Shown here piece after piece: positions 41,815 to 52,342 of a stretch of DNA of 64,000 nt. Source of the stretch: Protopterus annectens. Lineage: Eukaryota; Chordata; Ceratodontiformes; Protopteridae. The number at the start of each line of letters is the position of its first letter. Positions within the stretch are counted from its first letter, which is position 1. The stretch spans positions 16,563,292 through 16,627,291 of the forward strand of contig NC_056739.1 of NCBI RefSeq assembly GCF_019279795.1. Reading direction: 5' to 3'. The notes beneath the pieces are model-generated. The model made no database searches and was not told the DNA's origin. It saw only the letters and a list, made by a program, of their open reading frames with translations. A program made the position numbers and the translations under genes.

Positions 41815-42699
41815 CTACTACTATTCCCGGAAATACTATATAACATGAAAAAAAAAAGACCTCTGCTTATTTGGAGTAAAGTTTATCTTGTGAAGCATAT
41901 CTGTCAATGCAATACCACTTTTGCATGTATGTTCTCTTACATTCTTAGGTCTAAAAGTTTAAGCAGTAGTCCTGATACAGTACCCATTAAAATGTTGCAG
42001 CATTCTAAACCCACGTCGATTTTAAACTTAAATAACTGGTTCTCTCTCTTTGCCTCTGTTCATTAGATCACTAACCGGCATAAGATTAGATCACCTTTTT
42101 CTAAGATAATTTCACCCAGGAGGGAAAAGTAAAAATCAGATATGTGGAATATCTACAGTGCCACCTGTTCTTCAATAATGACTTTTTTAGTGTGCTGATC
42201 TACTGTTAAAGCTACTGTTAATTCCAAATGCTTGATGGAGATGATTTAAAGCGGTAGTCCTTGAAGAAGTGTTCACTCCCTTCTAGGCAGAGCTCCTAGC
42301 AAATAACTTTTCTTAGCAGTACATCAACAAAGTCACACAAGGGTCCAAAAGAAGAGATGAAAAGTCAGCAAGCAAAGGAGAGTAGTAGTGCTGAAACTGA
42401 ATTCATCCTGAAGTCTTAATGAGTACCTTCACGAGGTGGACCCTGTTTTTCACAAAATCTCACCAAGGCGACACTAGACTGTATTTATATAGCATATATC
42501 ACGGACAGAAGTAAGTCAAAAACTAAAAAAAAATAGCTGGGTGCACAAGACCCAGGATAAAAAAGTGCCCAATCCTGGTAGGCGCACTGGTGCCAGGACT
42601 GGAAAAAAATGAGTGTAGAATCCCCAAGATACGGAAACATTCTTACAATGGGGCCAGGCCTAGGGGGAGGATGGCCCTCTGTTGTAGAAGGAAGTAGCA
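41815..42699. other. Unassigned sequence
   Basis: No gene or repeat is recognised. The last part may be the 5' leader of the R4-like LINE that follows. Confidence 0.4.
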
Positions 42700-44563
42700 G
42701 TCCACAAAGCAAATCACAAAAACTGATAGGCCAAAGAACATCCCTAAAGATGATAGACTGGACTACCGAGGATAAGAAAGAAATTATGTGTTGCTACTAT
42801 TATGCAAAAAGCCCAGAATTTCCAGACACAGGATATACAAAAAAGATTAAGAGATAAATTAGAGGAAAGAAAATTATTTTCACAGGAAAAACTGTCCGAA
42901 ACTTCAAATAAAAATTTGCATTTATTAATACAACAGATTTTTGAAAAACAGTATACAGATCAAGAAACTTTGATCTGTTCGGAAAAAGAAGCATCTCAGG
43001 AAGTGCAAAAATGTAAATAACAAAACAGATAATTTTGAAAAGTATAAAAAAGAAATACAGACATGGGAAAGAAAGAGAGATTTGAAATGGTGCAATATTT
43101 ATGCAAAGGAGAAAGCCAAATTAATCAATATAAAGAAGGCAGCCCCAAAGATATTTGAAGAGAAATACAGGCAAAGGTATCCAGATATGGAAAATTTCAC
43201 AATAAAAAATAAAATCACAAAGATGGAATGTAGAAAAGAAGATGAGTAAAGTAGAAGTAAAAAAAAAATAGAAGTTGAAGAGTGCCTGCGAAGTGAAGGA
43301 TTTAATGTAGAAGGTCTAACACAGATTACTTCACAGCATGATGGAGAGAGTCCTCAAAGTAAGGAGAAGCAAGAAGATAAGGAGACATCTGAAGAAGAAA
43401 TATGGACATGGGAAAGAAAAAGATTTAATATGGTGTAATATTTATGTAAAGGAGAACGCAAAACTAACCAATACAATAACAGCAGCACCAAAGATATTTG
43501 AAGAGAAATACATACAAAGGAATCTGGATATGGAAAACTTTACAATACAAAAAATAAGAAGACAAAGAGGAAAAGTAGGAAAGGAGATTAGTAATGGAGA
43601 AGTCAAATAAATATAAATTGAGGTTATGCAACACCTGCAAAGTGAAGGATTCAGTGTAGAAAATATAATGCAGAAAGCAGCACAGCAGGATAGAGCAAAG
43701 GATATCCAAATTAAGGTGAAACCAGTGGAACAGGAAGCAACTGGTCAGGTGCCATATCAAGATATGTTGGAGCCTTCCACAGGAAACCAGTATAAACATT
43801 CACTTGACGCTAGACAGCAAGGGAAGGAACAGGAAACTGTGGAAACTTTGATGCAGTCAATGTTGAGGAGTGACAGGCCAGTGAGTTCCCATATGACTGA
43901 GCAATGGATGGCACAGGATGAAATTGAAGAGAGGGTGCCATAGGAAGATGCTATAGAACTTTCTATAGAATGCCCGCAGGAAATGGAAAACAAATAATGT
44001 GCCCTCAGTTTGGAAGAAAATGAGCTAAGAGAAGAGTTGCTTGATTTAATAGACATAGATATGTTAAGATCAACGAAAGAAATAGACTGCAGAAGGTCAA
44101 CAAAACCCAGAAAGTCAGAAGTCTGATAAAACAAATGAACACAGTAATTAGAACTGTCCACAGAGATCCATGCAATATAACACAAGTAAACAGGATATAT
44201 TACTGTGCAGCTAAATTAATAACTGATAAAAGTTCTACCACAAGAACACAAGGGTAGTGAGGGAAAGGAAGGGGAGAAAATGAATACCATCATGGAAATA
44301 TCGAATAGAGAAACCTATAAAGCAATTAATACAAGAAGTTTCACTGCTGGAAGGCTATAGAAGAGGGAACAGATCAACAGAAATACTAAGAAAGATAGAT
44401 GGATAAAAGCAAAGCGCAGTATTAGAACAGACCAGGATCTATCATGCACTATCGGAAATAAACGAAGTTTCAGCACAGGCGGAAAAACAGAATATACACA
44501 GATAAATATAAAGGAAAAGTACAAAATAAGCAATTTATTGATGACCCAAAAACTTTTATAGAG
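42700..44563 (+). pseudogene. R4-like LINE, N-terminal region
   Basis: Plus-strand frames encode TTEDKKEIMCCYYYAKSPEF near 42770, which resembles the N-terminal DNA-binding region of R4/NeSL-type LINEs. Two further copies of a related block lie near 43060 and 43400 (EKDLIWCNIYVKENAKLTN, APKIFEEKYIQRNLDMENF), forming a tandem duplication of about 346 bp. Around 44300-44400, in broken frames, RRIEKPIKQLIQEVSLLEG matches the WKxRxExxIxxLRxD block just before the RT. The reading frame is interrupted many times. An L2-like LINE interrupts it at 44563. Confidence 0.62.
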
Positions 44564-46263
44564 AATTGGGAAACAATTATTTATTTTACATTTGCTTACC
44601 AGGAAAGTCTGACTGGACACAGGTCCTTTTTCAGCAGAGGACCGGAGAGGAAAGTTCCAGCAAAAAGTATACAGTATTTCAAGATTAAAACAGTATAAAG
44701 TACAAAAAAATTGTAAAATTACAAAAACTATAAAAGATATCAAAAAGTATGGAAGAGTAATGCCATAAAGAAATTATAAAAGTTGACAACAGTATAAGAT
44801 GTAATATGTACAGCTGAATTAATTAAAGCTAGAGTTAGTTGAATGACTGACATGAATTATTATAGTTGGATATAATAGAAAACAGTTTGACATATTGCTA
44901 TATTACTTTTTTGGGTAAGAGTATTATGAATAACACAGTCAGCTAAGCGTACAGAAGGCTAGAATGCTGTAAGTTTGGAATTATAATGATTGTGAGTACC
45001 TGACAGGTTGAACTAGTGATAGAGTTAGCCAGGGCAGGTACAAGAACAGAGCCAGGTGTGAGTTAGGTGAGAATTAAGACATTTTTTGAACTTGTTTATA
45101 GAGCAGTTGGAGGTTATTGTGGCTGGTAGTTTATTCCAAGTTTTGGGAATGGTGTTTGAGAAGCGTGAGTCTCCGGCTGAGTTATTTGCTTTGGAAATAT
45201 GAAGAAGAAATTTGTTGCTGGAATGGAGAATACAACTGTTGGTATGTGGCTTTATGAAATTTTGAAGAGCAGGGCTTTTTTCTGGATGGTGGAGGATTTT
45301 GTGGGCAAAGATTAGTTGATTAAAAAGAAGTAATTGGGCTAGTTCTAACCAACATACTAGGGTGTGCAGTGATGTGTTCTGTAGGGAGAGTCTGGCGCAA
45401 ACCTGGCAGTTCTATTGTAGCAGTATTCTAGTTTAGCTAGGTCAGTTTTTTTGAGGTCTGTAAATATTGGAGGCATATAAAAGTGTTGCCAAGAGGTGGG
45501 TGCAGGTGATAGTTGCTCTTGTGTTTGGTGTTAGAATTGTTTATTTCTGTAGAGAAGACCTAGTTTCTTATGGACTTTATGGCTTGGGAAATGTGAATAT
45601 CAAATTTTAAATTGTTGTCAATTTGACACCTAGAAGTTTGGTATGGGTTACAGGTGAGATGGTGGTATTATTTATGGATGTGATAGAGAATGGTTGACAT
45701 GATAGGGGGAATTTAGTTGGGTAGAAGAGAGGTAGTTTGGTTTTATTGGGATTTAGAATAAACTGGGTGTCAGTGAGCTATCTTTCGGCAGATAGAAAAG
45801 ATTCTTGTATTATGGTCTGTAGGACATTTAGGGAGGGGGCTGCTGATATAAGTGTGGAGCCATCTGCGTACTGCATGATTTTAGAGTGCGGGATTGAGGT
45901 ATGAAGCTTGTTGGCGAAGAGAGAGAGCAGAGTAGGGGTCCAAGGATGGAGCCTTGGGTAACCCCTAGGGTGACAGGAAGAAGGGGGAGAGTTCCTGTTG
46001 CCACTGAATTGCCTGCTGGCGGTCTGATAAGTAGTTTTTAAACCAGGTAATGGTGGAGCTGCTGAGGTTTAGGGAGGTGAGGACATGGATGAGTTCATAG
46101 TGATTTACCATATCAAAGGCTTTGGAGAGGTCCAAAAAGATGGCAGATACAAACTTTCCTTCATTTCTATACTGGTTGACTGTGTTGGTGAAAGACATTA
46201 TGGCAGTTGTGGTACTATGAAAAGGCCGAAAACCATGCTGAGTGTCTGATAGAAATCTGAGTG
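44564..46263 (-). mobile_element. L2-like LINE 3' portion nested in the R4-like LINE
   Basis: This minus-strand insertion has its 3' tail at 44564-44650 (in sense: tttcctggtaagcaaatg then aaataaataa), resembling 58710-58800. RT sequence lies near the other end. At 45965-46198 the frame gives AIFLDLSKAFDMVNHYELI and WFKNYLSDRQQAI, motif A and following of a LINE RT, and TQHGFRPFHSTTTAI is seen just upstream. The middle is frame-broken. It is 5'-truncated within RT at about 46263. The R4-like LINE continues on the other side. Confidence 0.68.
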
Positions 46264-46728
46264 AGTGTAATTAGTCCATCACAACAAGGTAAAAGGAATT
46301 GAAAGACCGCCAAAAAAGAAGAAATAGATGCATTTTGCAGAAGTATCTATGAAGATCCTGTGAAACACAAGAAAGATGTTAAATGGATAAAAGTAGTAAA
46401 AGAAAAAATAAGAAGTTTAAAGGTACAGGATACGAAATGGGATGAAGTAACAGAGAAATTGAAACAAAGTTAAGAAAAGCTTTTAACTGGAAATCCCCAT
46501 GCCCAGATGCAGTACCTAACTTTTGGCTGAAAGTATTAACATCTTTACACGAAGATTTAGCCATGAGCAAGAACTATGTATGTGCACAACCTGAACACAC
46601 ACCAACCTGGCTAACAACAGGTAAAACAATGCTCCTACTTAAGAGTGAACCTGCAAGCTACCCCAAAAATTATAGACCAATAACTTGCCTTCTGATGATG
46701 TATAAACTACACATGGGAATTCAAAAAG
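46264..46728 (+). pseudogene. R4-like LINE, start of reverse transcriptase
   Basis: This continues 42700-44563. Broken frames encode IDAFCRSIYEDPVKHKKDV, then WLTTGKTMLLLKSEPASYP and NYRPITCLLMMYKL. The WLTTGxTxLLxK...YRPITCL string is typical of R4, NeSL and related site-specific LINEs. The RT is cut at 46728, where PLE-2 begins. The catalytic part of RT is not found anywhere in the window; only the C-terminus reappears at 57200. Confidence 0.72.
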
Positions 46729-46731
46729 TAG

Positions 46732-47077
46732 AATGACAGGCACACCACGACAATCGAAGCAAACCTCAGATAAGTTTCAATAAATGCAGAAATTTTATTT
46801 TTCAGTAAGTGCTTTCATGTCTCAGTTGATGCTTCTTCAGACTTTAAAAACAAACTCAAAAATGAATCCTTAAATAGTCTATGAGAGCCAATGGCATCAC
46901 TGTGCTAATTATCACTAACATTTATCCAAACCTTAAAATGTGTGTATTCAAAAATGCATTGGTTATATAACATACATAAAAAACAAATAGAGAAAAGGTT
47001 CAGTGTTAAAATATAAGTTTCATAAAAAAGATATATAAAAAACATATAGAAAATATATATATATAAACCTATAAAAA

Positions 47078-47118
<41 letters not shown>
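46732..47118. repeat. PLE-2 LTR-like repeat, left (3') copy
   Basis: This direct repeat matches 50828-51230 and ends in a (ta)n run at 47078-47118. Compared with the right copy, the tgaaagcg-type block has lost several CpG sites to TpG/CpA. Confidence 0.85.
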
Positions 47119-47120
<2 letters not shown>

Positions 47121-47346
47121 TAGTCGGTGGTGCTGCGGTAGCATTGTCGCCTCACAGTAAGATGCTGTCCGGTTCGATTCTCAGTTAGAGCGTCTTCTGC
47201 GTGGAGATATGAGTGAATGGGTGTACCTTTGTTGAAGGTTGTGTGTCAGGGCTGGTAACTCGGCATGTAAAAATCAACTACCAATCATTAGCGGACCGGA
47301 GTTCCCTGTGGCGACCCCTAACCGGGAAAAGCCGAAAGACACAAAG
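47119..47346 (+). mobile_element. tRNA-derived SINE
   Basis: This element starts gatagtcggtggtgctgcgg. It has an A-box-like stretch (gcggtagcattgtcgcc, about 47135-47151) and a B box (ggttcgattc, 47171-47180), the internal RNA polymerase III promoter of tRNA-derived SINEs. The 3' part, ctgtggcgacccctaaccgg and gaaaagccgaaagac, resembles tails of fish and amphibian SINEs that borrow an L2-type 3' end. The body is shorter than the fish versions I know. It is inserted in the (ta)n tract of PLE-2, with (ta)n on both sides. Confidence 0.8.
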
Positions 47347-47402
<56 letters not shown>

Positions 47403-47552
47403 GTCTATAAAAACACATTTACTGATATCAACAACTATATAAATACATATCTGTATACATGAACTCACAGAATAAAAACCTGTAGACATAACAGGAAATG
47501 TGGATTAACAAATAATAAAAATATAAAAAATATATACATATATAGAAAACCT
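47347..47552. other. (ta)n microsatellite and PLE-2 3' non-coding
   Basis: A (ta)n run at 47349-47398 is followed by AT-rich sequence downstream of the endonuclease frame. Confidence 0.7.
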
Positions 47553-47975
47553 CTAATGTCGCAAGGGTCTATCCTTAAGGAACGGTTTCAGGGAAACTCT
47601 ATCATTCAAACCATGTCCATGGTCATCTTGTAATTTAATTATCCATCTATTTTCTTCCTTTTCAGTGAAATTATTCACATTACCTAATCTCTCTGTAGTG
47701 TGTATGAGTTCTAGTATCAGGAACGTAAACTTATGTGTGGTATCATTCTGAAGTACATGTCTGGCAATGCCACTGGTTTCATTTTCCTTGCTTATAGCAT
47801 AAATGTGTTCCCTGTGTCTTTCCCTTAAACTCTTATTAGTTTTACCTACATAGAAATGTCCACATTTTTGACAACCAAAATATACAACATTCCTAGACGT
47901 ACAACTCGCATAAAAAACAAATTTGTATATGATGTGAGTATATGGATGTTCAAATACATTAGTGCCCAAAATATA
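47553..47975 (-). pseudogene. PLE-2 GIY-YIG endonuclease
   Basis: This 138-codon frame follows an in-frame TAA that separates it from RT. It contains VVYFGCQKCGHFYVGKTNK, which corresponds to the GIY and YIG strands in the Penelope form, then RERHREHIYAI with the catalytic Arg. Cysteines upstream (CYNCNQC at the end of the RT frame) form the known CCHH-like linker. The frame ends at 47553 with LNDRVSLKPFLKDRPLRH. The protein would nick target DNA to prime reverse transcription. Apart from the stop before it, the domain looks undamaged. Confidence 0.87.
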
Positions 47976-49442
47976 TTAGCATTGATTGCAGTTATAACAT
48001 GGAAATGTTCCTTTCTTAACAGAGATAGGTTTGCTGATCTCATTACGTTCATAACATAATAATCTTTTTAAAGACTTGGTATTTCTGTAGCTAAAACTCG
48101 GCTGTTGACCTACAATCTCACAGATCCCTTTGTCTAAAGTTAAAATACTCCAGTTCTTTATAACATTTGTTATAATCTTATTATTATTAGTAAATGGCAT
48201 GGTAACCCTATTCCTCCTAATACTGCTGTTCTTCTTAAATGATGCTTCAGTCTCATCCAAGCAGTTGCTCCTATTGATACAGGGGCAGCCTTCAGTTGTT
48301 CGATCAACGTGATACATCTCAAGCTCCTTTTTATGATAGCCTCTCTTTGAGAGATCTCTCTGTATATCACCTGTGGCTGTACTATAATTTTCATTGTTAC
48401 TAGTCAGTCTAGAGCACCTTAGTGTTTGATTCTTAACTACATTCTTGTGTATGTGGGGTGGGTGCATACTGTCTCTATGTAAAAATGCATTTCTTCTACA
48501 AGGTTTCCTATATATCACTGTATGTATAATATCTGCCTCTTTGGTTAATAACACATCCAGAAACTCAATTGAGTCTCTAGAGAATTTGCTAGTAAATGTA
48601 AGGAAACTCATAGTGCCACTGATGTAATTAATAAAATCCCCCAGAATATCTAAGTCACCTCCCCAAATAAGGAAGAGGTCATCCACAAATCTTTTATAAT
48701 ACTTGATAAACTTCGAAAAAAATGCATTGTCCAATATATATGTATGTTCCCAGTATGCAAGGACCAAATTCGCATATGAGTTGGCACACGGAGTGCCCAT
48801 CGTCACACCAGTCGTTTGTAGAAAATATTTACCATCAAATGTAAAAGCATTGTTACTAAGAACCAGCTCTAATAACATAGTAATCCTTATCACTCGGTCT
48901 CTAGAAATCCCTCTCTGTATCAAATATAACCTTAGATAATCAATACCTATATCATTGGGTATACTAGTAAACAAGGATTTAATATCCAGTGTTACTAAAT
49001 AGTCAGTCTCAGTTAGAAGTCTAGTGGTATTTAAAGGAGACAATGTTTCCAGAAATTGTTGGGTGTCCCTAGGAATAGAAGGTGTTAACTCCACTATCAG
49101 TCTCAGCTGCTTTTCTAGATATATAGATATGCTCTCCGTGAGCCATCCTTTACCTGATACAATTGGTCTTAATGGAGGCTTTATAGGATTCTTGTGAACT
49201 TGCGGGAGACCTCTGAAAGTCGGTACTAAAGGTGTTTCAATCAAAAAATATTTATACAAATTATTATCAAAAATGCCACTCAATAACATGTCATATAGAT
49301 CGGCATGTAAATCTTTTATCATTACATTCAACTCTGAAGGTGTCAGACACTTATAGGTGAATTCATCCATTAGCATCTCTCTAATTCCAGTATTGTAGAA
49401 ATCTTTATCTAATACCACTGTGGCCCCTCCTTTATCAGCCGG
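47976..49442 (-). pseudogene. PLE-2 reverse transcriptase
   Basis: The frame runs from just after an in-frame TGA (49445-49443) to a TAA at 47976. It begins ADKGGATVVLDKDFYN, the usual Penelope N-terminal RT block. Then come FRGLPQVHKNPIKPPLRPIV, YLVTLDIKSLFTSIPND (motif A), TTGVTMGTPCANSYANLVL and YKRFVDDLFLIWGG. The catalytic box reads FVDD where PLE-1 has YIDD. FLDVLLTKEADIIHTVIYRK follows. The C-terminal linker ends in the cysteine pattern CYNCNQC. Two nonsense codons in frame separate this otherwise continuous protein from its N- and C-terminal neighbours. Confidence 0.88.
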
Positions 49443-49445
49443 TCA

Positions 49446-50636
49446 AATTACTATCTCATTATTACTCTGCAAATTATTCAATGCTTGAAATTGTTGTTTA
49501 CTCAAATTATAAAACTCTGGTCTTGGTTTATTAGACTTGTTGTTAAGTGCTGCTAACAAGTCCGTAACACATGCTCTTTCAAAACATTCCAGATGTGTAT
49601 GTAACTGTGGTACAAAAGTAGATGGTTTTGTAAATGTATATATATCATCACCATTTCTATCTTGCTCATTTCCAAATACCATTCTAAGAGCTATATTCCT
49701 TGTAAAATGTTTAATGTCTATTATAACATTACTCACATCTACAGTCTGTGAGGGAATAAAAGAAAGTCCCTTGTTTAAAACTGATATCTCATCAGATGTT
49801 AAACTATACCTTGAGAGGTTGATAACTAAGTCCTCTGTGTGGATTTCAGAACCTTCCTCTGAAACTCGAATGGTTCCTCTGATGTCTTCCTCTTCCTTCC
49901 CTTGTAGGACTGATTCCATTCTTGTCAGTTCATCGTCTTGAAAGCTAACGGAAAATGGAGCTCATTACTGACTTCTTCTTCATCTTGTACGTTGATTTCT
50001 ACCACTGGAATAATTTTCCTGCGAACGACTGGTTCATTAATCACTTTAGAAGCGATGTTCCCTTCTACCTGCGATGGTCTGGCGCTCTCTTTCTCCTTCT
50101 CTATGCTCATAGATGGAAATGACGTCAAACTGTCGGCAGTTACTGTCGGAGCCGTTTGGTGGACGGACTCGACTGCTGTCTGCTCAATGGTAGATGGTGT
50201 TTCTGTATTTCTTGGCCGGGTGGATTCTTTAGGCCAAGAAAAGACATTCCCCCGTGAGAAATCTAAGCAGTCCCTTTCAAGTTTTTTTCTTTTTAGCTGT
50301 TAAAAGCTTGTTGTCATGAAATGATAGGAAAGTCGCTAAGTCAGTGAAGAACTCTTCCCTCTGTACATCATTTAATAAGGTTGTTAGGTGCTTGTTGAGG
50401 GTATCTGCTTCTGTCCTAAAGTCTCTCTCTATATGGGTATACTGTTCTATTAAGAGTTCCATATATTTCACACTGGTTTCTAAATTCACCTTCTGCCACT
50501 TTGATAACAATTCAGGGTAAGTAGAGCCAAATGTGGGCATTTTCAGTATACGTAACCCTCTGGGAACTATTTTGAAAGCTATACATGCTTCCATATGTTT
50601 TCGCTGCCATTCCACATGTTTGGCTTTCATTAACAC
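49446..50636 (-). pseudogene. PLE-2 N-terminal region
   Basis: Frames at 49443-49919, 49925-50128 and 50277-50636 form the region before RT. The piece next to RT (LNKGLSFIPSQTVDVSNVI, LRMVFGNEQ) holds the Penelope LxxGLxFIP-type motif. The upstream frame (HVEWQRKHMEACIAFKIVPRGLRI) is helical and is of a kind seen before RT in long Penelope proteins. The join at 49920-49925 changes frame, and 50128-50277 is not open in one frame. The first ATG is uncertain; codons upstream to about 50740 could belong to it. Confidence 0.7.
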
Positions 50637-50827
50637 ATCCTCAAATCTTACCTTCAGTTGGTAATAGTTGTCTTAAATTCATATCATTAGAGTTGATATG
50701 TACTGTCCCAACTGCATTCAATGTGGTTTCTTCTGCCATGTCCCCTCAGGTAGACAAAATCAAGAACAAATCCAAAAAGAGAGAATACACTGTAGGGGTG
50801 AAGTGCCTCCAAACAACAGCAACAAAA

Positions 50828-51193
50828 ATCCAAAAAGTAGAATGACAGGCACACCACGACAATCGAAGCAAACCTCAGATAAGTTTCAATAAATGCAGAA
50901 ATTGTATTTTTCAGTAAACGCTTTCACGTCTCAATCGACGCTTCTTCAGACTTCAAAAACAAACTCAAAAATGAATCCTTAAATAGTCTATGAGAGCCAA
51001 TGGCATCACTGTGCTAATTATCACTAACATTTATCCAAACCTTAAAATGTGTGTATTCAAAAAGGCATTGGTTATATAACATACATAAAAAACATATAAA
51101 CATATAGAGAAAAGGTTCAGTGTTAAAATATAAGTTTCATAAAAAATATATATAAAAACATATAGAAAAAAAATATATATAAACCTATAAAAA

Positions 51194-51247
<54 letters not shown>

Positions 51248-51287
51248 GTATATAAGATGACGAACTGACAAGAATGGAATCAGTCCT
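50828..51287. repeat. PLE-2 LTR-like repeat, right (5') copy
   Basis: It matches 46732-47118 in the same orientation, keeps the CpG sites lost there and ends in (ta)n (51198-51243). On the minus strand at 50958-50912 it contains ctgaaga-agcgtc-loop-gacgt-gaaa, a hammerhead-like core. Bases 51254-51287 are an inverted copy of 49903-49937. Confidence 0.82.
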
Positions 51288-51517
51288 ACTCGAGACCTCC
51301 CCATATCCCACATGCTAGGCGTCAGATACCCAGATCTCATTTGGCAGAGCTAACACCATGGAAAAATTTTTAAAGACACCTGTCCAAACTACAAGGTTTA
51401 CCTACATCACTAAAAACAGAGGAGGACGTAACCTAGATAAAACTCAGCCAGAGGAAGAAGGCCTCAAAAGGGGTTCTTCTCGGTCTGTCCAGGCTACGTG
51501 GATAAGGGTGGGACGCA

Positions 51518-51615
51518 AGAAAGAAGGCGAGAAGAAGACAACTAACATGGAACGTTATGGTAGGTACATAACTTCTTAATGTTAAGTTGTCTATCTCGCC
51601 TTCATTCTCGCTGGA
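51518..51615. repeat. DIRS-E internal complementary region
   Basis: It holds ggaacgttatggtaggtaca, then acttc-tta-atgttaag, reproducing both element ends. The second half matches the right terminus at about 56980-57025. Confidence 0.85.
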
Positions 51616-51689
51616 TGGGACAGCGTTCCCTAGCACCTTAGCCCTGGGTGGCTCATCGGAACAGACTCTTGAGCACAGTGGAACCAAAA

Positions 51690-52335
51690 TCAGCTCGACT
51701 CCTGGAGGCCATATCCAACTTATAATGTGAAATGAAAGTATGAGGAGTAGCCCATGTGGCTGCAGCACAAATAGATTCCATTGGTAGTCTTGCTTGAAAA
51801 GCTACCGACGTAGCTAACGCTCTGGTGGAATGAGCTTTTGGTTTTGTAGGGTGTTCTTTATGTCACAATTGATAAATCAAAGTGATAATAGAGGCCAACC
51901 ACCTGGAAAAGGTTACTTTAGAAACTGGCAGGCCCTGCTTGCCCTCAGCATAGGATAGGAAGAGTTGGTCCGATTTCCTTGTTTGTTTAGTCCTATCCAA
52001 ATAAAAATGTAATTGCCTGTGAACGTCCAATTGGTGTAACTTTTGTTCAGCTCGGTTCGAATAGTTAGGAAAAAAGACAGGTAGATCAATAGCCTGATTC
52101 AGGTTTGTCTCAGAAGGTATTTATGCAGAAAGGAGGGATTAGTCCTGAGTGAAACTCTATCCTTGTGAAACACAAGATAAGGAGGATGAATACAGAGGGC
52201 TTAAAGTTCCGACACTCTGAGGTGATGGCTACTAAGAAGAGAGTCCAACGTTTCCACTTACTAGCATAAGTCTTCCTGGAAGCAGATTTGTGCGAAGAAA
52301 GGATGATTTCACACACTGGCTGAGAAATATGTAGA
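51690..52335 (-). pseudogene. DIRS-E recombinase, internally deleted
   Basis: The start of the core-binding region is present as HKSASRKTYASKWKRW (52300-52250) but jumps directly to LFLVAITSE, which lies about 110 residues further on in DIRS-B, so most of the DNA-binding domain has been deleted. Catalytic-domain pieces follow in broken frames. The region 51720-51840 encodes the HTFISHYK-type end with the tyrosine. The gene cannot make an active recombinase. Confidence 0.75.
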
Positions 52336-52342
52336 AGCCTGG

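Larger units (their letters stand above)
46732..51287 (-). mobile_element. PLE-2, nearly full-length Penelope-like element
   Basis: The minus-strand element is flanked by direct repeats of about 400 bp (46732-47118 and 50828-51250). Between them are an N-terminal region, RT and GIY-YIG endonuclease in correct order. Damage is light: an in-frame TGA at 49445-49443, an in-frame TAA at 47978-47976 and a frame change near 49920. A tRNA-derived SINE sits in the left repeat's (ta)n tract. The right end (51254-51287) repeats internal coding sequence (49903-49937) in inverted form. Its right edge directly abuts a truncated DIRS-E terminal repeat. Confidence 0.85.

Noticed and set aside
47119-47190. 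A genuine tRNA gene
   Set aside because: A and B boxes are present but the rest does not fold as a cloverleaf, and the 3' part is a SINE body and tail.
49537-50303. Two plus-strand frames of 120-134 codons in PLE-2
   Set aside because: They are antisense to the PLE-2 N-terminal coding region and Ser/Thr-rich only by base composition.
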